Source: Planococcus citri
Lineage: Eukaryota > Arthropoda > Insecta > Hemiptera > Pseudococcidae
Reading direction: 5' to 3'
NCBI RefSeq assembly: GCF_950023065.1
Contig: NC_088678.1
Location: 67,548,460-67,612,459, forward strand
Length of the DNA stretch: 64,000 nucleotides
Notes under the pieces: model-generated
What the model was told of the DNA's origin: nothing
Database searches by the model: none
The model's input: the letters and a program-made list of their open reading frames with translations, nothing else
Shown: one piece after another, positions 11,590 through 24,900 of the stretch
Layout of the letters: every line of letters starts with the position of its first letter
How positions within the stretch are numbered: the stretch's first letter is position 1
Translations under genes and position numbers: made by a program

Positions 11590-12300
11590 TCTGAAGCACC
11601 TTAGCAGATTTTTGAAATTTTCATGCATAATTTGTCGTTTGGAGGGAGAAGAGAGAAGGTCAAACGGATCAAGGTTTTAATTTTTTGACAATAAGTTTTC
11701 GAATTTTGAGAGCTCTTGAATTTGAAACAAATAGTAATAATAAAAAAAAAGAGTTCGATGAATATTTTTCAAAAATTTGGCGTCTTGACTGCTGAGCGTG
11801 TTTCCAATTTTTGATAAATTTATATTTCCGTTGTTTTTTTGATAGTTTTTTGCTTCTAATTTTCAATTGTTCGTTTTGGACGATACTCAATTTATTTCTG
11901 CCTACTGAGAGGCCATTTTTCAAGAATCCCATTCCCCTCTGCATCATACGTGAGCACCTTCTACGTACTTTTCATCTGTGATGAACCAGTTTTTTTGTAC
12001 ACGATTGAAATGAAAATACGAGTATTTTTTACCTGTCAAGGCGAATGAAATTACACGAAAGATCTTCATTGTGCAGTATGACTTTGTAAAACAGAAAAAA
12101 TAACTTTTTCAAGACATCGCTCGATACAATTTGCAATAAGAGTTTCGATTCACCTGCAGATTCGATTTGGTTCGGATCATGTTTTCAATCTATGTAGTTT
12201 GATAACATTATAAATTGATCGACAAGAAATTCCAATAGCTTTAAAAACACGTTTAATTCTAATCTATACAAAGTGCTTCTCGATACTTACCTATACCTAA
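11590..12300 (-). pseudogene. Detached 5' fragment of the family (promoter, exon 1, part of intron 1)
   Basis: Exon 1 at 12033-12069 encodes MKIFRVISFALT and ends in a good GTAAA donor. Upstream (12198-12286) is the family promoter block, with TATA at about 12271. Downstream (to about 11590) the sequence matches the start of intron 1 of other copies, including TTTGACAATAAGTTTTCGAA. No exon 2 follows before the complete promoter and exon 1 of copy 2. It may be a copy whose body was deleted, or an alternative first exon of copy 2 spliced to 9085. The phase (37 nt) would be compatible with that. Confidence 0.6.
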
Positions 12301-12409
12301 TTAAGTACCTAGGTATTTTACATATTTTTCAAACATTTTCGTTTTATTTCAAACAAACTTCTACTTGCTCAAGATGATCAAATTAAAATTTGTCATATTT
12401 TTATTGTGT

Positions 12410-12860
12410 ATTAATCTTTCGACGTACAGAACCGATTGATGGTCCATTTGAGAAATTCTGTAGCCTCCTGTGCAATTGTGCATCTTTTAATTTTGTAATC
12501 CTTGAAATATGTAAATGGTTAAAATCTGGATTTGAATTCCATGAAAATATTTTTGAAAATTTTCGTCTCAATTTTCTGACTTTCAGAATCGATATCCTGG
12601 ATCGTCCAGGAAAAAGATGGCTAAAATCAAGATTCTAAACGAAATGAAAAAATTGTTGAAAATTTTTCCTACAATATTTTGCTGTTTAGAAATCATTTTG
12701 TAGCCTTTTTGAGTTACGTATTCTTGATCCTTTGGAAAATTTACCTTTGATTTTTGAAAATTTTTGAGAATACCTAATCGATTGGTAATTCCTTTGAGCG
12801 ATTCTGGAACTTCCTATACGATTTTTGAAAATTGTATTCCAATTTTTGTTCTTTAAATGT
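12410..12860. repeat. Spacer tandem repeat, ~140-bp unit (about 3 units)
   Basis: Repeats begin with CAGAACCGATTGATGG and TCAGAATCGAT and contain TGAAAATTTTCGTCTCAATTT. It is the same family as in the other spacers. Confidence 0.45.
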
Positions 12861-12974
12861 TGATGAAAATAACAACTTTGTACTCTACATAGATTACTAT
12901 GGGAAAAAAAGTTTCAATAATTTAATGTATACAAAATTAATAATACATAGGTAAATTGTAATTAAAAAAATATG

Positions 12975-15900
12975 TTAAAAAACGAGACTGGTAAAATTAG
13001 TGAAACATTCGCCAAGTATACGTTGTAATTTCATCTCAATAGAGTGGTGTTCCGAATGATAACGAAAAGGGACCGTATAATTGTTCTCAGGAGACGGAAT
13101 GTAATCCAACGGTCTGAAATGTAAATATACTGCTATCTCTGCAGTATCTGTGTAATTTCGTACCTCGAAAATACACAGCGTCAGATGCCTTTCATCTAAT
13201 GGTTCGTCATTGCGGTTAAAATCCATGCGAATTTTAGCATCTGCCAATTCTAAATCAATGTATGTTGATAACATCGCACTGCCATTATAACGCGAGATAA
13301 AAGCAGTGGGTGATTCCGTCCACTCTGTGATTATCACGTTGTTTACATTCGTTTCGGTGGATTCGTTTGCAAATCTGTCATCAGGTACATGAAAGGGTAA
13401 TTCGTGATCGGCGTAGAAAGGCAGGAAGTCGTCGAAAATTTTCACCGGTGCGGTACAGTAGTCCAATGGTGAAGAAAGTAGTGGTTCTGCGAAAAGGGCA
13501 AATGTTTTCTCGATCCATGAGATCAACAATTCTTGCGCTTTTTGTGCTATCTTCAAGCGATAGTGATCCGTCAAATTGTACGGATTTGAGGACAGCTGTA
13601 GACGTGCCTATAATTGTGATTAGTTTTGGAGTGAGAGAGAAAGGAGTATTATGGATGGAGGGTCTTTCCACGTCAATTAGACCAAGAAGTGATAGGTGAG
13701 TTCGGCGATTTTTTTTGAAATTTTTTTTGGGGAAAGACCTTCCGAAGGGATGACCAATGGCGCAAATCGCAGCCCTCTAGCCCATTTTTAAAGGCAGCCA
13801 GGGGGTGTCAAAGTTTTCAGTGAACTAGAATATCGTCCGTTTCAGCAGTGGATTACTGGGTAACCGCGATACCTACTTTAGGGTTTTTTGTACCCCATTA
13901 AACAAGTTCTATTTAGGCAAAATAAAAGCCAACACGGACGTGAAATTATAACGTATTTTTAATCACAAGATAAAATGTACAGAAAAGTGTATCAGCGAGC
14001 GAGAGATAAAACGGAATAACGTATGTATGTAATACATCGAGTACTCAGCTGTGAAACGTTCAGCTAGGCGAGCGGCGCGCGCATTTGGCGCAGATAAACA
14101 TGCCGCTAGGTTACGGAGCAAAACCGCAACCGAACCGCCACAGTACTCCCCCCTAAGCGAGGGACTCGTGATACAATAAATAGAAAAATACATTAAACAA
14201 TAAAATGAATAAAATTTGTACATTAAAAAAACACAAAATAGCGAAAAATATAAAAATTGTAAAAAAAATTGGAAAAAAAACAAGAGTATGTACAAAATGA
14301 CTAGAATGTTACACGTTTGAAAATTTTCGTGAATACGAATACAATTTATCGAGTATAAACGCCTTTAAAACGGACTTTGCGTTTTGGACGACTTTTCTCA
14401 GCTTCAGGATTCTGAGTAGGCTCAGACTTAACTGTATCCTCGATCTGACTCCTTGATTTGACAACGTCCGGCGCAGGTGCTAAATATGCGGGTTTTAAAC
14501 GGTCAACAGACACCAAGATTGCTCTTCCATTTACCTCGATCTCAATCGCTTTATCCTTTCGGCGAATTACACGATGCGGACCGGTGTATGGTGGAATGAG
14601 TGAAGCGCGTTGGATTTCGACACGTAAGAAAACGTGTGTACACGTGTCTAAAGCTTGTGGCACGAAAATAGGAGTATCTCCGTGTCGTCTGAAAGCTTTT
14701 CCAACGCTCTGTAATGCTGACTGCAGCTTCTTCACAAACTCTGGCGCATTGCTCAGCTCAGGTGTGTCAGCAATCAAATCTCCTGGTAAACGGAGTTCAG
14801 CACCGAATGTAAGTTGAGCTGGAGACACCTCAAGTTCGCTGTTGATCGTTGAGCGAAGACCAAGTAGGACTGCTGGTAAAATATCCATCCAGGCAGTAGT
14901 CTGATGCGCCATCACCGCAGCCTTGAGTGTTCTATGCCACCTTTCGACCTTTCCATTGGCCTGGGGGTGGTAGGCTGTCGTGCGTATGCGATTTGAGCCA
15001 AGAACAGAGGACATCTTCGTAAATAAGTCCGATTCAAATTGACGGCCTTGATCGGTGGTGATGGTTGCCGGTACTCCAAATCTAGGTACCCACTCGCGTG
15101 CTATCAACTCTCCAACTGCCTCAGCGGTGATGTGACTCAGCGGATATGCCTCTGGCCACAGTGAAGTTCTGTCGATCACCGTGAGAAGATACTCCTTACC
15201 ACGTGAGGGAGGCAAAGGGCCGACGATGTCCACATGGATATGGTTAAAACGAGGCACCTTTTCAAAATCACCAAGCGGAGAACGAGTGTGTCGCGAAACT
15301 TTGGCTTTTTGGCAGGGAACGCATTGTTTCGCCCACTGCCGGCAGTCTTTCTGTACACCAGGCCACACAAAACGCGCACTGACGAGTTTCGCTGATGCGT
15401 TGGCACCAGGATGCGCTAAGTTGTGCACACTGTTGAAAACTGCACGCCGGAATTTCACTGGAACGAGTGGTCTAGGTTTGGCACCGGATGTGTCGCACAG
15501 AATCGCTGTGTTGTGTTCTGGCAGCTTTCTAGGCTGGATCTTCAGCTTTGAATCGCCACTCAGCAGTTGCTCAATCTCAGCATCAGCTCGTTGTTCGCGA
15601 GCAAGTTCGCTGTAATTGATTTCAGACTCAACGCTAATCGCTTCGATGCGTGAGAGTGCATCCGCAGGGATATTGGCAGCTCCTTCAACATATCGGATGT
15701 CTGTAGTGAACTGCCCAATGTAGTCGAGCTGTCTAGCGCGTCTCGGTGGAGCTTTCTCTGAGTGCTGATCGAATGCAAACACTATGGGCTTATGATCTGT
15801 ATAGATCGCAAATTCTCTGCCCTCGAGATGACACCGAAAATGGCGCACAGCTGCGTAAATTGCTAACAGCTCACGATCGTAGGTGCAGTAACGTGTCTCA

Positions 15901-18900
15901 GCCGGTGACAGCTTCCGCGAAAAAAATGCCAATGGTTCGAGGACTTCTTCACGTTGCTGTGACAAAACTGCTCCGATAGCTGTGTTGGATGCATCAGTTG
16001 ACAGAATGATAGGTAACGAGCCATCTGGATGATGAAGCATTACAGCATCTTTCAAACATTGTTTCAGCTCTTCAAACGCACTCTCAGCGTCCTCAGTCCA
16101 AACAAGAGGTGTTTTATCATTCTTCTTGTTGGTACAAATGATAGCTTGGACGCGCCGCTGGATGTCAGCAATGTTTGGCAGACAACGTCGGTAGAAACCT
16201 AGCATGCCTATGAAACGTCTGAGGCCGGATACATCGCTTGGCTTCGGATACGTCATAATCGCCTCTACTCGGCTGGGAGAGGGGCGAATTCCAGCTGCAT
16301 CAACATCATATCCGAGAAACTCAATGCTATTCTGCGCATACACACATTTTCCAGCACTGAGTGTGAGGCCAGCTTGAGATAGGCGCTCAAGCACTTGACG
16401 TACGTGCTCGCGATGTTCCTCCATGGAATTTGAAGCGATTAAAACATCGTCAATATAAACGTAGGCGAATGGTAGGCCTCTCAGCAATCCGTCCATAAAA
16501 CGCTGGAAAGTTTGAGCAGCATTTTTTAGGCCAAACGGCATAAATGGGAATTCAAACAATCCGAATGGCGTTATCACAGCAGTTTTTTCAATATCGCCAG
16601 GTGCCATCGGAATGTGATAATAAGCTCGCGTAATATCCAGCTTTGTGAACACTTTAGCTCCATGGAGCGTGACATTAAAATCCTGGATATTTGGAACAGG
16701 GTATTTGTCCGCGCGAGTTGCCGCATTCAGTGCTCTATAGTCGCCGCACATTCGCCACCTCTCTATGCCACGTTTGTTTGCTACGTGGAGAGGGGATGCC
16801 CAAGGACTTTTTGATGGACGGGCATCACCTGAGCGCAGCATTTCTTCAAATGCCAGCTTTGCAGCTTTGTATTTCTCAGGGGGCAGGCGACGAGCTCGAG
16901 CTGTGACTGGCCACCTTCAGTTTCGATGAAATGCTGAGTAGAGTGTGTTACGCCGCATTCACGCTTACGATTTGGCCGAGTCAATGCTGGAAACTCAGCT
17001 AACACTTTCGCGAACTCAGAGCTGTGGTCAACGGTGCTCACTGCCGTGGTGCCTATGTCAATAGACTCAATTATACACCCTACAGACAGCAAGGTAGAAC
17101 CATCAATCAGCTTGGCATGTCGCATATCAGGCAGCAGGTGAAACTCAGCTAAGAAATCAGCACCGATGATTGGTCTGTCCACATCAGCAACGATGAATGG
17201 CCAAACAAAGTCGCGTCGCAATCCAAGTGACAACCGAAGTAGGCGTGTGCCGTAGGTACAAATAGGTGTGCCATTTGCCGCATACAGGTTAGTACCTGAC
17301 CTGTGACGGCGATCCGCGTGTCTTGCTGGAATTACAGACACTTCAGCGCCGCAATCTACGAGGTACTTCGTGTTCATACCTTTATCTCGAATAAATAAAC
17401 GGCGAGATTGCATTGCCGGCGCACCATAGGCCGCATTCTGGAGCGCGGCTACTTGTTTTCCGGCGTTTTAGGCCATTGGCAACTGCCGACGCACTTTTTC
17501 GCTTTCTCAGCCCAACGATTATGGTACCAGCAGTAGTTGGAGTTTCTAGGCGTACCAGAACGCTGTCTGGAACGTGAACGGCCATTTTCAGAATCATTTC
17601 GCGTACGTGAGCGCGATCGGTGCTGTCTATTTTCATTGACGAGTGTATTGACAGCTTTTGTCAGTGCTGAGATTTGGCCAAGTAACGAATTATTGTCAGA
17701 TTCGCACCTGACGTCGCTACTGCTGCCACTGTAGGCGGACGAACGTATTGAACTGCAGCATCAGCTGCTTGTGCCATTTTATCCGGGTCAGTAACGCATC
17801 CGGCAGCTAAAACAAGTTGAACTGGCTCAGGTAATCTGCGTTTAAACAGCTCGGACAATGTTTCGTTGGTGACGCGACCTTTCGCGAGTACACGCATCTC
17901 AGCTAGTAGAATAGATGGTTTTTTATCACCAAGTTGACACCCTTCAAGCAGGCGATTCATTTTTTCAGTATCGGAAGGCTCATACACCTCGAATACGCGA
18001 TCACGTAATGCCGAGAATGGATTCAGCTCTGGAGGATCGAATATCATTTCCTGCACGCTAGTAGCTATATCGTGAGGAAGGGAACCGGCGACAGCCTCGA
18101 ATTTTGTCTTCTCAGATTTGAAAGTGCCCAAACCTAATCTCAGCTCAACCTGACGCCACCATAGACGAATATTTGTGCCATTAAACGGTGGTAATTCAAT
18201 ACGATGAACTGCATTTACAACCTGCGGCTGTGGCGGAGTAGGCTGCTCCTTGTCCGCGTCACTTTTGGAATCGCCAGGTTTGGTCATCTCAGCTTAGAAT
18301 GGCCAAAAAACAGCTTAAAAAACGGTATAACACTGGTACTTACATACGTAATTGCTCAGCTGGACTGGAACAAAAATATTCAGCTTGGGTGGAACAGACG
18401 AAACCTTTTACCATTCAAATACCTCTGAGACAATGGACTGGAAACAGGCGAAAACGTCCGAAAATTGCATGAAAAATATCTCCGAAAACGTCAGAGTATG
18501 CGTGAAAACGTTACAACTGCTCAAAAACGAGCTCAGAAAAATAAAAAACGTCAAGGGTCACCACTTTAGGGTTTTTTGTACCCCATTAAACAAGTTCTAT
18601 TTAGGCAAAATAAAAGCCAACACGGACGTGAAATTATAACGTATTTTTAATCACAAGATAAAATGTACAGAAAAGTGTATCAGCGAGCGAGAGATAAAAC
18701 GGAATAACGTATGTATGTAATACATCGAGTACTCAGCTGTGAAACGTTCAGCTAGGCGAGCGGCGCGTGCATTTGGCGCAGATAAACATGCCGCTAGGTT
18801 ACGGAGCAAAACCGCAACCGAACCGCCACACCTACCAAAATGGAACTTTTTCCCATAGTTAGGAGTTTTAAAAGGCTTTTTGGTGATATCATAAAAATCA

Positions 18901-21900
18901 GTGTAGCCACTTTTTTTCGTACAAAAAATTAGCTCAAAAAGTTTCAAAACGTAGTTTTCATATCATTCTGACTCTCAAAAATTCTGAAAAAAATATATTA
19001 CGGACAACTTTTCATGCTGAACAACATATTAAAAAATTGGGACTGTATCATGTCGCAAAGTCGATTTAAAAAATTTTAAGTTTGCGAAAAAATTCGATTT
19101 TTTTATTTAAAACATGAAAAAAAGTTTTGATTGGTGAAGTTGACCCATTTCACCCTTATTTTTACGTATCTGTTGAAAAAGTTGAAAAAACTCTTTCTCT
19201 CGATGAATATCGTCGTCGTCGTCGTCGTAGTCGCGCTCCTTTACAGGAGATAGCGTATACTTCCATCTATATCAGCCGGTTTCTAGCGTATCTGATAGTT
19301 TCTTTCAGGGTCTTACAGGGAGAGTTGGCCGGTGAGTTTGTTGTTAACATCTCCGATCGTTTCCTCCCTCTTGCAGTTCTTCCTTGAATTTTCCCCTGTA
19401 CCGCTAGCATGAAAATACCGTTTTCTCGTATTTTATGAGCTAGATACTTTAGCTTTCTGTTCTTTATATCTTCTACTACGACTTTCCGCTCCTCTCCTAT
19501 TCTTGTTAATACTTCCTGGTTGGTGATGAAGTCCTTCCATGAGATCCGTAGTAGCCTTCGATAGCACCACATCTCAAAAGCAGATATTTTCTTCTCGCAT
19601 TCTGCACTCATGGTCCATGTTTCACAAGAATACTTCAGAACGGTCCATACGTAGCATCGCATAATTCTCTTTCTCAGGGCTAGACTCATTGTTCGATTTC
19701 CCAGCACATTGGCTAGGTTGTTAAAGGCGCTTTTTGCCATTCCAATCCGTGATTTAATTTCTTTATGATCTCTACCATCATTATTTATCAGTGCTCCAAG
19801 GTATCTGAACTGATTTACATTTTCAATTTCTTGAGTTCCAATGTTGATTTTGACCTCCTTGAAGTCTCCTTTTGTAAATCTCATCACCTTGGTCTTGCCT
19901 GCATTTATCTTCATTCCATATTTTAATCCAGCACTGTTGATTTGGTTGATCATTTTCTGCATCTGCGCCTCTGTTTCTAGTCTACAATCCACGAGGCAAA
20001 AAGTGCTCTAGAAATCGATGTTATCGAGATTTTTTTGGGGACAAAAAGTTTACCTTGCTTGACGTTAGTATCACTTCAGCATTTACGAAAATCACAAAAA
20101 AAAAAATTTTCGCTTGCACATAAGGTGGGGGGAGGTGGAAAAGGGGTATTTTTTGACCTAGAAGGGGGACAAAAAATTCGACCGGGGATGGATAGGCTGG
20201 TGTCTTGGGATGTTGAAAATACAAAATTTTCTATCAGCCTCCTGCACAATCAAAAGTTATGCAACCCTAAACGCAATTTTTGCCCATTTTTTGAGGTTTT
20301 TCTGCCCTAGTGCCTGTTGTATTCGGAGGGGACAATTTTTTCTCTCATATCCCGTTACATCTCACCTCTACCTTTCCAAAATCACCACATTCACGAAATT
20401 CGACCGGCACATTTCGTTGTAATTAATTTTCAAAGTTGGGTAAGTACGACTTTTCATAAAATACAAACTTCACAATTTTATTTCAAAAGTGGCCGTGTGA
20501 CCTATCAAAATGAGTTAAAATTTTGCGCTGAACTCAAAAATATCAACAGTTTTTGTGTTACCCCCTTCCCCCTGTACTAACCCCCTAAAACCTGAAAAAA
20601 GTCAAAATCACGTTTTTCCTATTTTTATGGGAAAATATCGAAAAAATGAAAAACTGATAATCACTAAAAGTGTCCAGAATTAAATTTCCTTTCAAATGAG
20701 CTATATCAGGATAGATTTCACCCTCTCCCTCCTCCTTGAGAATCTACCCCCCCCCTTTCTGACCATCAATTGGTTGTACGTGAAAATTTTTCAAACAAAC
20801 GTTGTTCCTTGATCATTTTTCTATAACTTGTTATTTGCAAATTGTGTTTGAAGCAATCTTTGCGCCTCAAAAAATCCAGAAACTCAAAAAGTCAACAATT
20901 ATAATTTTTGCATTTTTGATGAACAATATCGACCAATACTTAATGAAAATTTTGTAATCGGCATAATTGTTCAAAATTGGATTTCCTTTCAAGTGAACTA
21001 TCACACTGTAGATTTCATTGCTCTTTTCTCACTTTGTGAAGTGCGTTCTCGACACAAAATTTATTCATATTTTGCTAATTCTGATAAAATAGGAGTACAG
21101 TAGGTGTTTGTACTATAAGACAAAAAAATGGGATGGGGAAGGTGAAGATGAAGAACCATCAGAAAACATCGAACATCTTGTTGAATGTTTTTCATACCAG
21201 TGTAAAATGATCAAAAATGGGTGAAAACCCCCTCAAAAAGTTGGTTTTTTTGGATTTTTTACTTATTGAAAATAATGAATGGCTCAAGATCAACATGTTG
21301 GCAACAAATTACCTAGGTGTATGTGTATGTGTTTGTATAGGTTCAGAGCCTGATACAGCAGTTTGATCTTTTATTGTGAGCTTTCTGGCTAGAATGTAAC
21401 TAGTTCAAAAAAAAACAAAAAAAAAAAACATTGAAAAAACATCCATAAATTGGTCCTTATTGAATCTAAATTCCACATAAATTTTAAAACTTTCACTCAA
21501 CTTGATATAATGAATGACAATTTTTTATGCTAAAATCACAATTTCAATTTTTTAAGCCTTCGATCGCGGATAACTACATACACCTTAATCAAAATTTTAT
21601 TCAAGTAGTCAAACTTGAAACAAAAATCTGGTTTTTGGCCGGTTTGCAACATTCTTTTCACACCATAAAATCGATTGAAAAAGCTTCCAAAGCCTTTCCA
21701 GTACCTCCAAAGAATTTTAAAAATTTCCCATCTCTATTTTTTTGCAAGTTTTTCATGAATCCCTCTGTTTTGGGTCGGAAAAGAGGGGGGGGGGGTAGAT
21801 TCTCAAGGAGGAGGGAGAGGGTGAAATCTATCCTGATGTAGCTCATTTGAAAGGAAATTTAATTCTGAACACTTTTAGTGATTATCAGTTTTTCATTTTT

Positions 21901-24900
21901 TCGATATTTTCCCATAAAAATAGGAAAAACGTGATTTTGACTTTTTTTCAGGTTTTAGGGGGTTAGTACAGGGGGAAGGGGGTAACACAAAAACTGTTGA
22001 TATTTTTGAGTTCAGCGCAAAATTTTAACTCATTTTGATAGGTCACACGGCCACTTTTGAAATAAAATTGTGAAGTTTGTATTTTATGAAAAGTCGTACT
22101 TACCCAACTTTGAAAATTAATTACAACGAAATGTGCCGGTCGAATTTCGTGAATGTGGTGATTTTGGAAAGGTAGAGGTGAGATGTAACGGGATATGAGA
22201 GAAAAAATTGTCCCCTCCGAATACAACAGGCACTAGGGCAGAAAAACCTCAAAAAATGGGCAAAAATTGCGTTTAGGGTTGCATAACTTTTGATTGTGCA
22301 GGAGGCTGATAGAAAATTTTGTATTTTCAACATCCCAAGACACCAGCCTATCCATCCCCGGTCGAATTTTTTGTCCCCCTTCTAGGTCAAAAAATACCCC
22401 TTTTCCACCTCCCCCCACCTTATGTGCAAGCGAAAATTTTTTTTTTTGTGATTTTCGTAAATGCTGAAGTGATACTAACGTCAAGCAAGGTAAACTTTTT
22501 GTCCTCAAAAAAATCCCGGTAGGTGAACACTTTTTGCCTCGTGGATTGTAGACTATTCAGCAAGGATCACTTTGTCGTCTGCGTAGCTTATTTCATTTAT
22601 TCTCTTGCCGTTGATCTTGAATCCCGTTTGTTTGATTCGCGCTTCTCTCATTATTTCTTCTGCGTACACGTTGAACAGCCTAGGTGAGAGGGGGCATCCT
22701 TGTCTCACACCTCTCTTTATACCACATCTATTCTCCGAGTACCCAGTTCCAAACTTGATGTTTGCGCTCTGCTCCCAGTACAAGTTCTTGATTATCCGCA
22801 GGTCTTTGTCATCGATATTGTATTTCTTCAGGATCTCCAGCATCCTCTCATGGTTGACACGATCAAATGCTTTTTCATAGTCGACGAAGCAAGCAATAAT
22901 TTCCCTGTTTGCATTCAGTGCTCTTTGGATGATCACTTTCAGCAGGGCGATTGCGTCTCTCGTCCCTTTTTTTGCTACAAAGCCATATTGTGTTTCACTT
23001 AGATTTTCATCTATCTTCTTTTCAATTCTGGCATTTATGATGGATAGCAGTAGCTTTAGAGCATGGCTCATTAATGCGATGGTTCTGTATTCAGAGCATT
23101 TTTGCGAGTTATTTTTCTTTGGTATTGGTACAAAATTTACTGCTTTGAAGTCCTTAGGCAGTGTACCTTCATCGTATATCTCATTTATAATCTTCAGCAG
23201 CTCTTTTTCGTACTCAGGTGTTAGATGTTTAATCAAGTCTACTGGTATGAGATCTTCCCCCACTGCTTTGTGGTTTCTGGCTCTCTTCACCGCATTTCTC
23301 AGCTCCCACATTTCGATTCGTGGTGCCTCCTCTGTGGATGAAACTTCCATTTGAGCCGGACGTGTGTCATCTCCATACAGTTCCTGTATGTAGCTGATCC
23401 AGACCTCTTCTGTTTCTTGATTGTTAACACAATACTTTCCATCTTCTCTTCGCATGTATGCTATTCCACTTCTCCTTTTCTTATGGGCAGCCATCATCTG
23501 CTTCACTTTGGTATGCATTTCTCTAGAGTTGTGTCTTTTCTCCAGTTCTTCTACTTCTCGACACTTCTCCTCATACCATTCATTTTTGGCCATTCTGCAC
23601 ATTCCCATGATCTTGTGATTTAGTTCTGTGTATTCACTACTTGGTCTGTTTGCATTCCTTCGTTCTTCCATCAGATCCAGTATCTCTTGAGTTATCCATG
23701 GTTTGTGTTTTCTTTTATCTTTGAGTGGAATAGACTTTTCTGCTGCTTTTTTAACCTTTCGCTTCCATTCTTGCCACTTCTCTTCAATACCTTGTTCTTC
23801 TTCCAACTTGTCTTCCTTTTGTTTTTCCAGTTCTTCTTGGAATTTCTTCTGCACATGCTTTGATTTGATCTTTGCAATGTCAAGTTGTTGGTATTGTTCT
23901 TTGCTCTTCTTCTGGCTCTTCATGACTATCTGGCATTTTGCAGCCAGTAGCTTATGGTCAGTGTTGCAGTCAGCACCAGGATATGTATGACAGTTCTTCA
24001 CCATGTTCTTGAATCTTCTTTTTACAAGAATGTAGTCTATCTGGTTTCTGGCTCGATCTCCAGGACTGACCCATGTGTATAATCTTCTTGCATGTTGTTT
24101 GAACCAGGTATTGCATATTATTAGATCGTGTCTTTCTGCGAACTCTACGAGCATTTCTCCTCTTTCATTCTGCTCTCCAAGTGCGTGTTTCCCTGCCACT
24201 TGGCTACCATGATCATTCCCGACTTTGGCATTGAAGTCTCCCATCAAAAACACAACATCATTGTTTTTTGAGCAATTCATTACTTCTTCTAGGTCATTGT
24301 AGAAGTTATTGATTTCTGCTGTACTGCTTTCTGCTGTTGGCGCATAAACTTGAATTATCACGATTGGTTTTGGCTTGACCTCCAATCTCACAAATATTAT
24401 CCTCTCTGATTTTGGAATTATGGCACTGATTTTATCGCTGATTCTGGTATGTATTAATATACCCACACCTAGTTCGTGTGTGTCTTTTCCAGCGTAGATC
24501 ATTTTGTAATCCTTATCTACCCGGTTTCTGCCATTTCCAGTCCATCGGGTCTCGCTTATTCCTAATACGTCGATTTTTAATCTCCTGGCTTCCTTGATTA
24601 CATTGGCAAGTTGTCCAATTTTATACAAGGTTCGTACGTTCCAGGTTGCAACGTTGATGTTGTTCCGCCTTGTTTTAACTCCGCGTATTCTTAGCACCCT
24701 ATCCGGCTGCCTTGGCGGATGAGGATCAGCCTGACGGAGACTTAGGGCCATTGCTGAATTGATGTCCATATAATTCTAGGGAGATATAATGGTGTTGGTT
24801 TCCCGTTGCCTTCCACCATGGTTTTCTGTTGGGGTTTGCTCCCTTAGCTGAATGTGCCAGTTTTTAGGCGCTGGTATTCGCCTTCTCACTCTGAAGCTCT

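Larger units (their letters stand above)
13876..18830 (-). mobile_element. Ty3/gypsy LTR retrotransposon
   Basis: Two 267-bp LTRs (13876-14142 and 18564-18830) bound gag and pol on the minus strand. I see one difference between the LTRs. The target duplication CCTA lies at 13872-13875 and 18831-18834. The primer-binding site TGGTGACCC (minus strand, 18555-18563) abuts the 5' LTR. The polypurine tract AGGGGGGAGTAC (14143-14154) abuts the 3' LTR. There is no envelope frame. It is inserted in the left arm of the outer foldback element. Confidence 0.93.

Noticed and set aside
12975..13607. Single-exon gene of its own at the left of the nest
   Set aside because: It has no signal peptide or start context, begins at an intron acceptor, and its upstream intron remnant continues at 26040, so it is exon 7 of copy 3.
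16614..16906. Plus-strand frames over the pol region
   Set aside because: They are antisense shadows of the reverse transcriptase frame.
13876..18830. Endogenous retrovirus (errantivirus) with envelope
   Set aside because: Only gag and pol are present between the LTRs; no envelope frame follows integrase, so it is called a Ty3/gypsy retrotransposon.
20035..22522. Mirror-image small ORFs of 91, 87, 70 and 67 codons on opposite strands
   Set aside because: They are the same sequence read on the two arms of the inner foldback element. There is no codon bias, domain or start context, so they are not duplicated genes.
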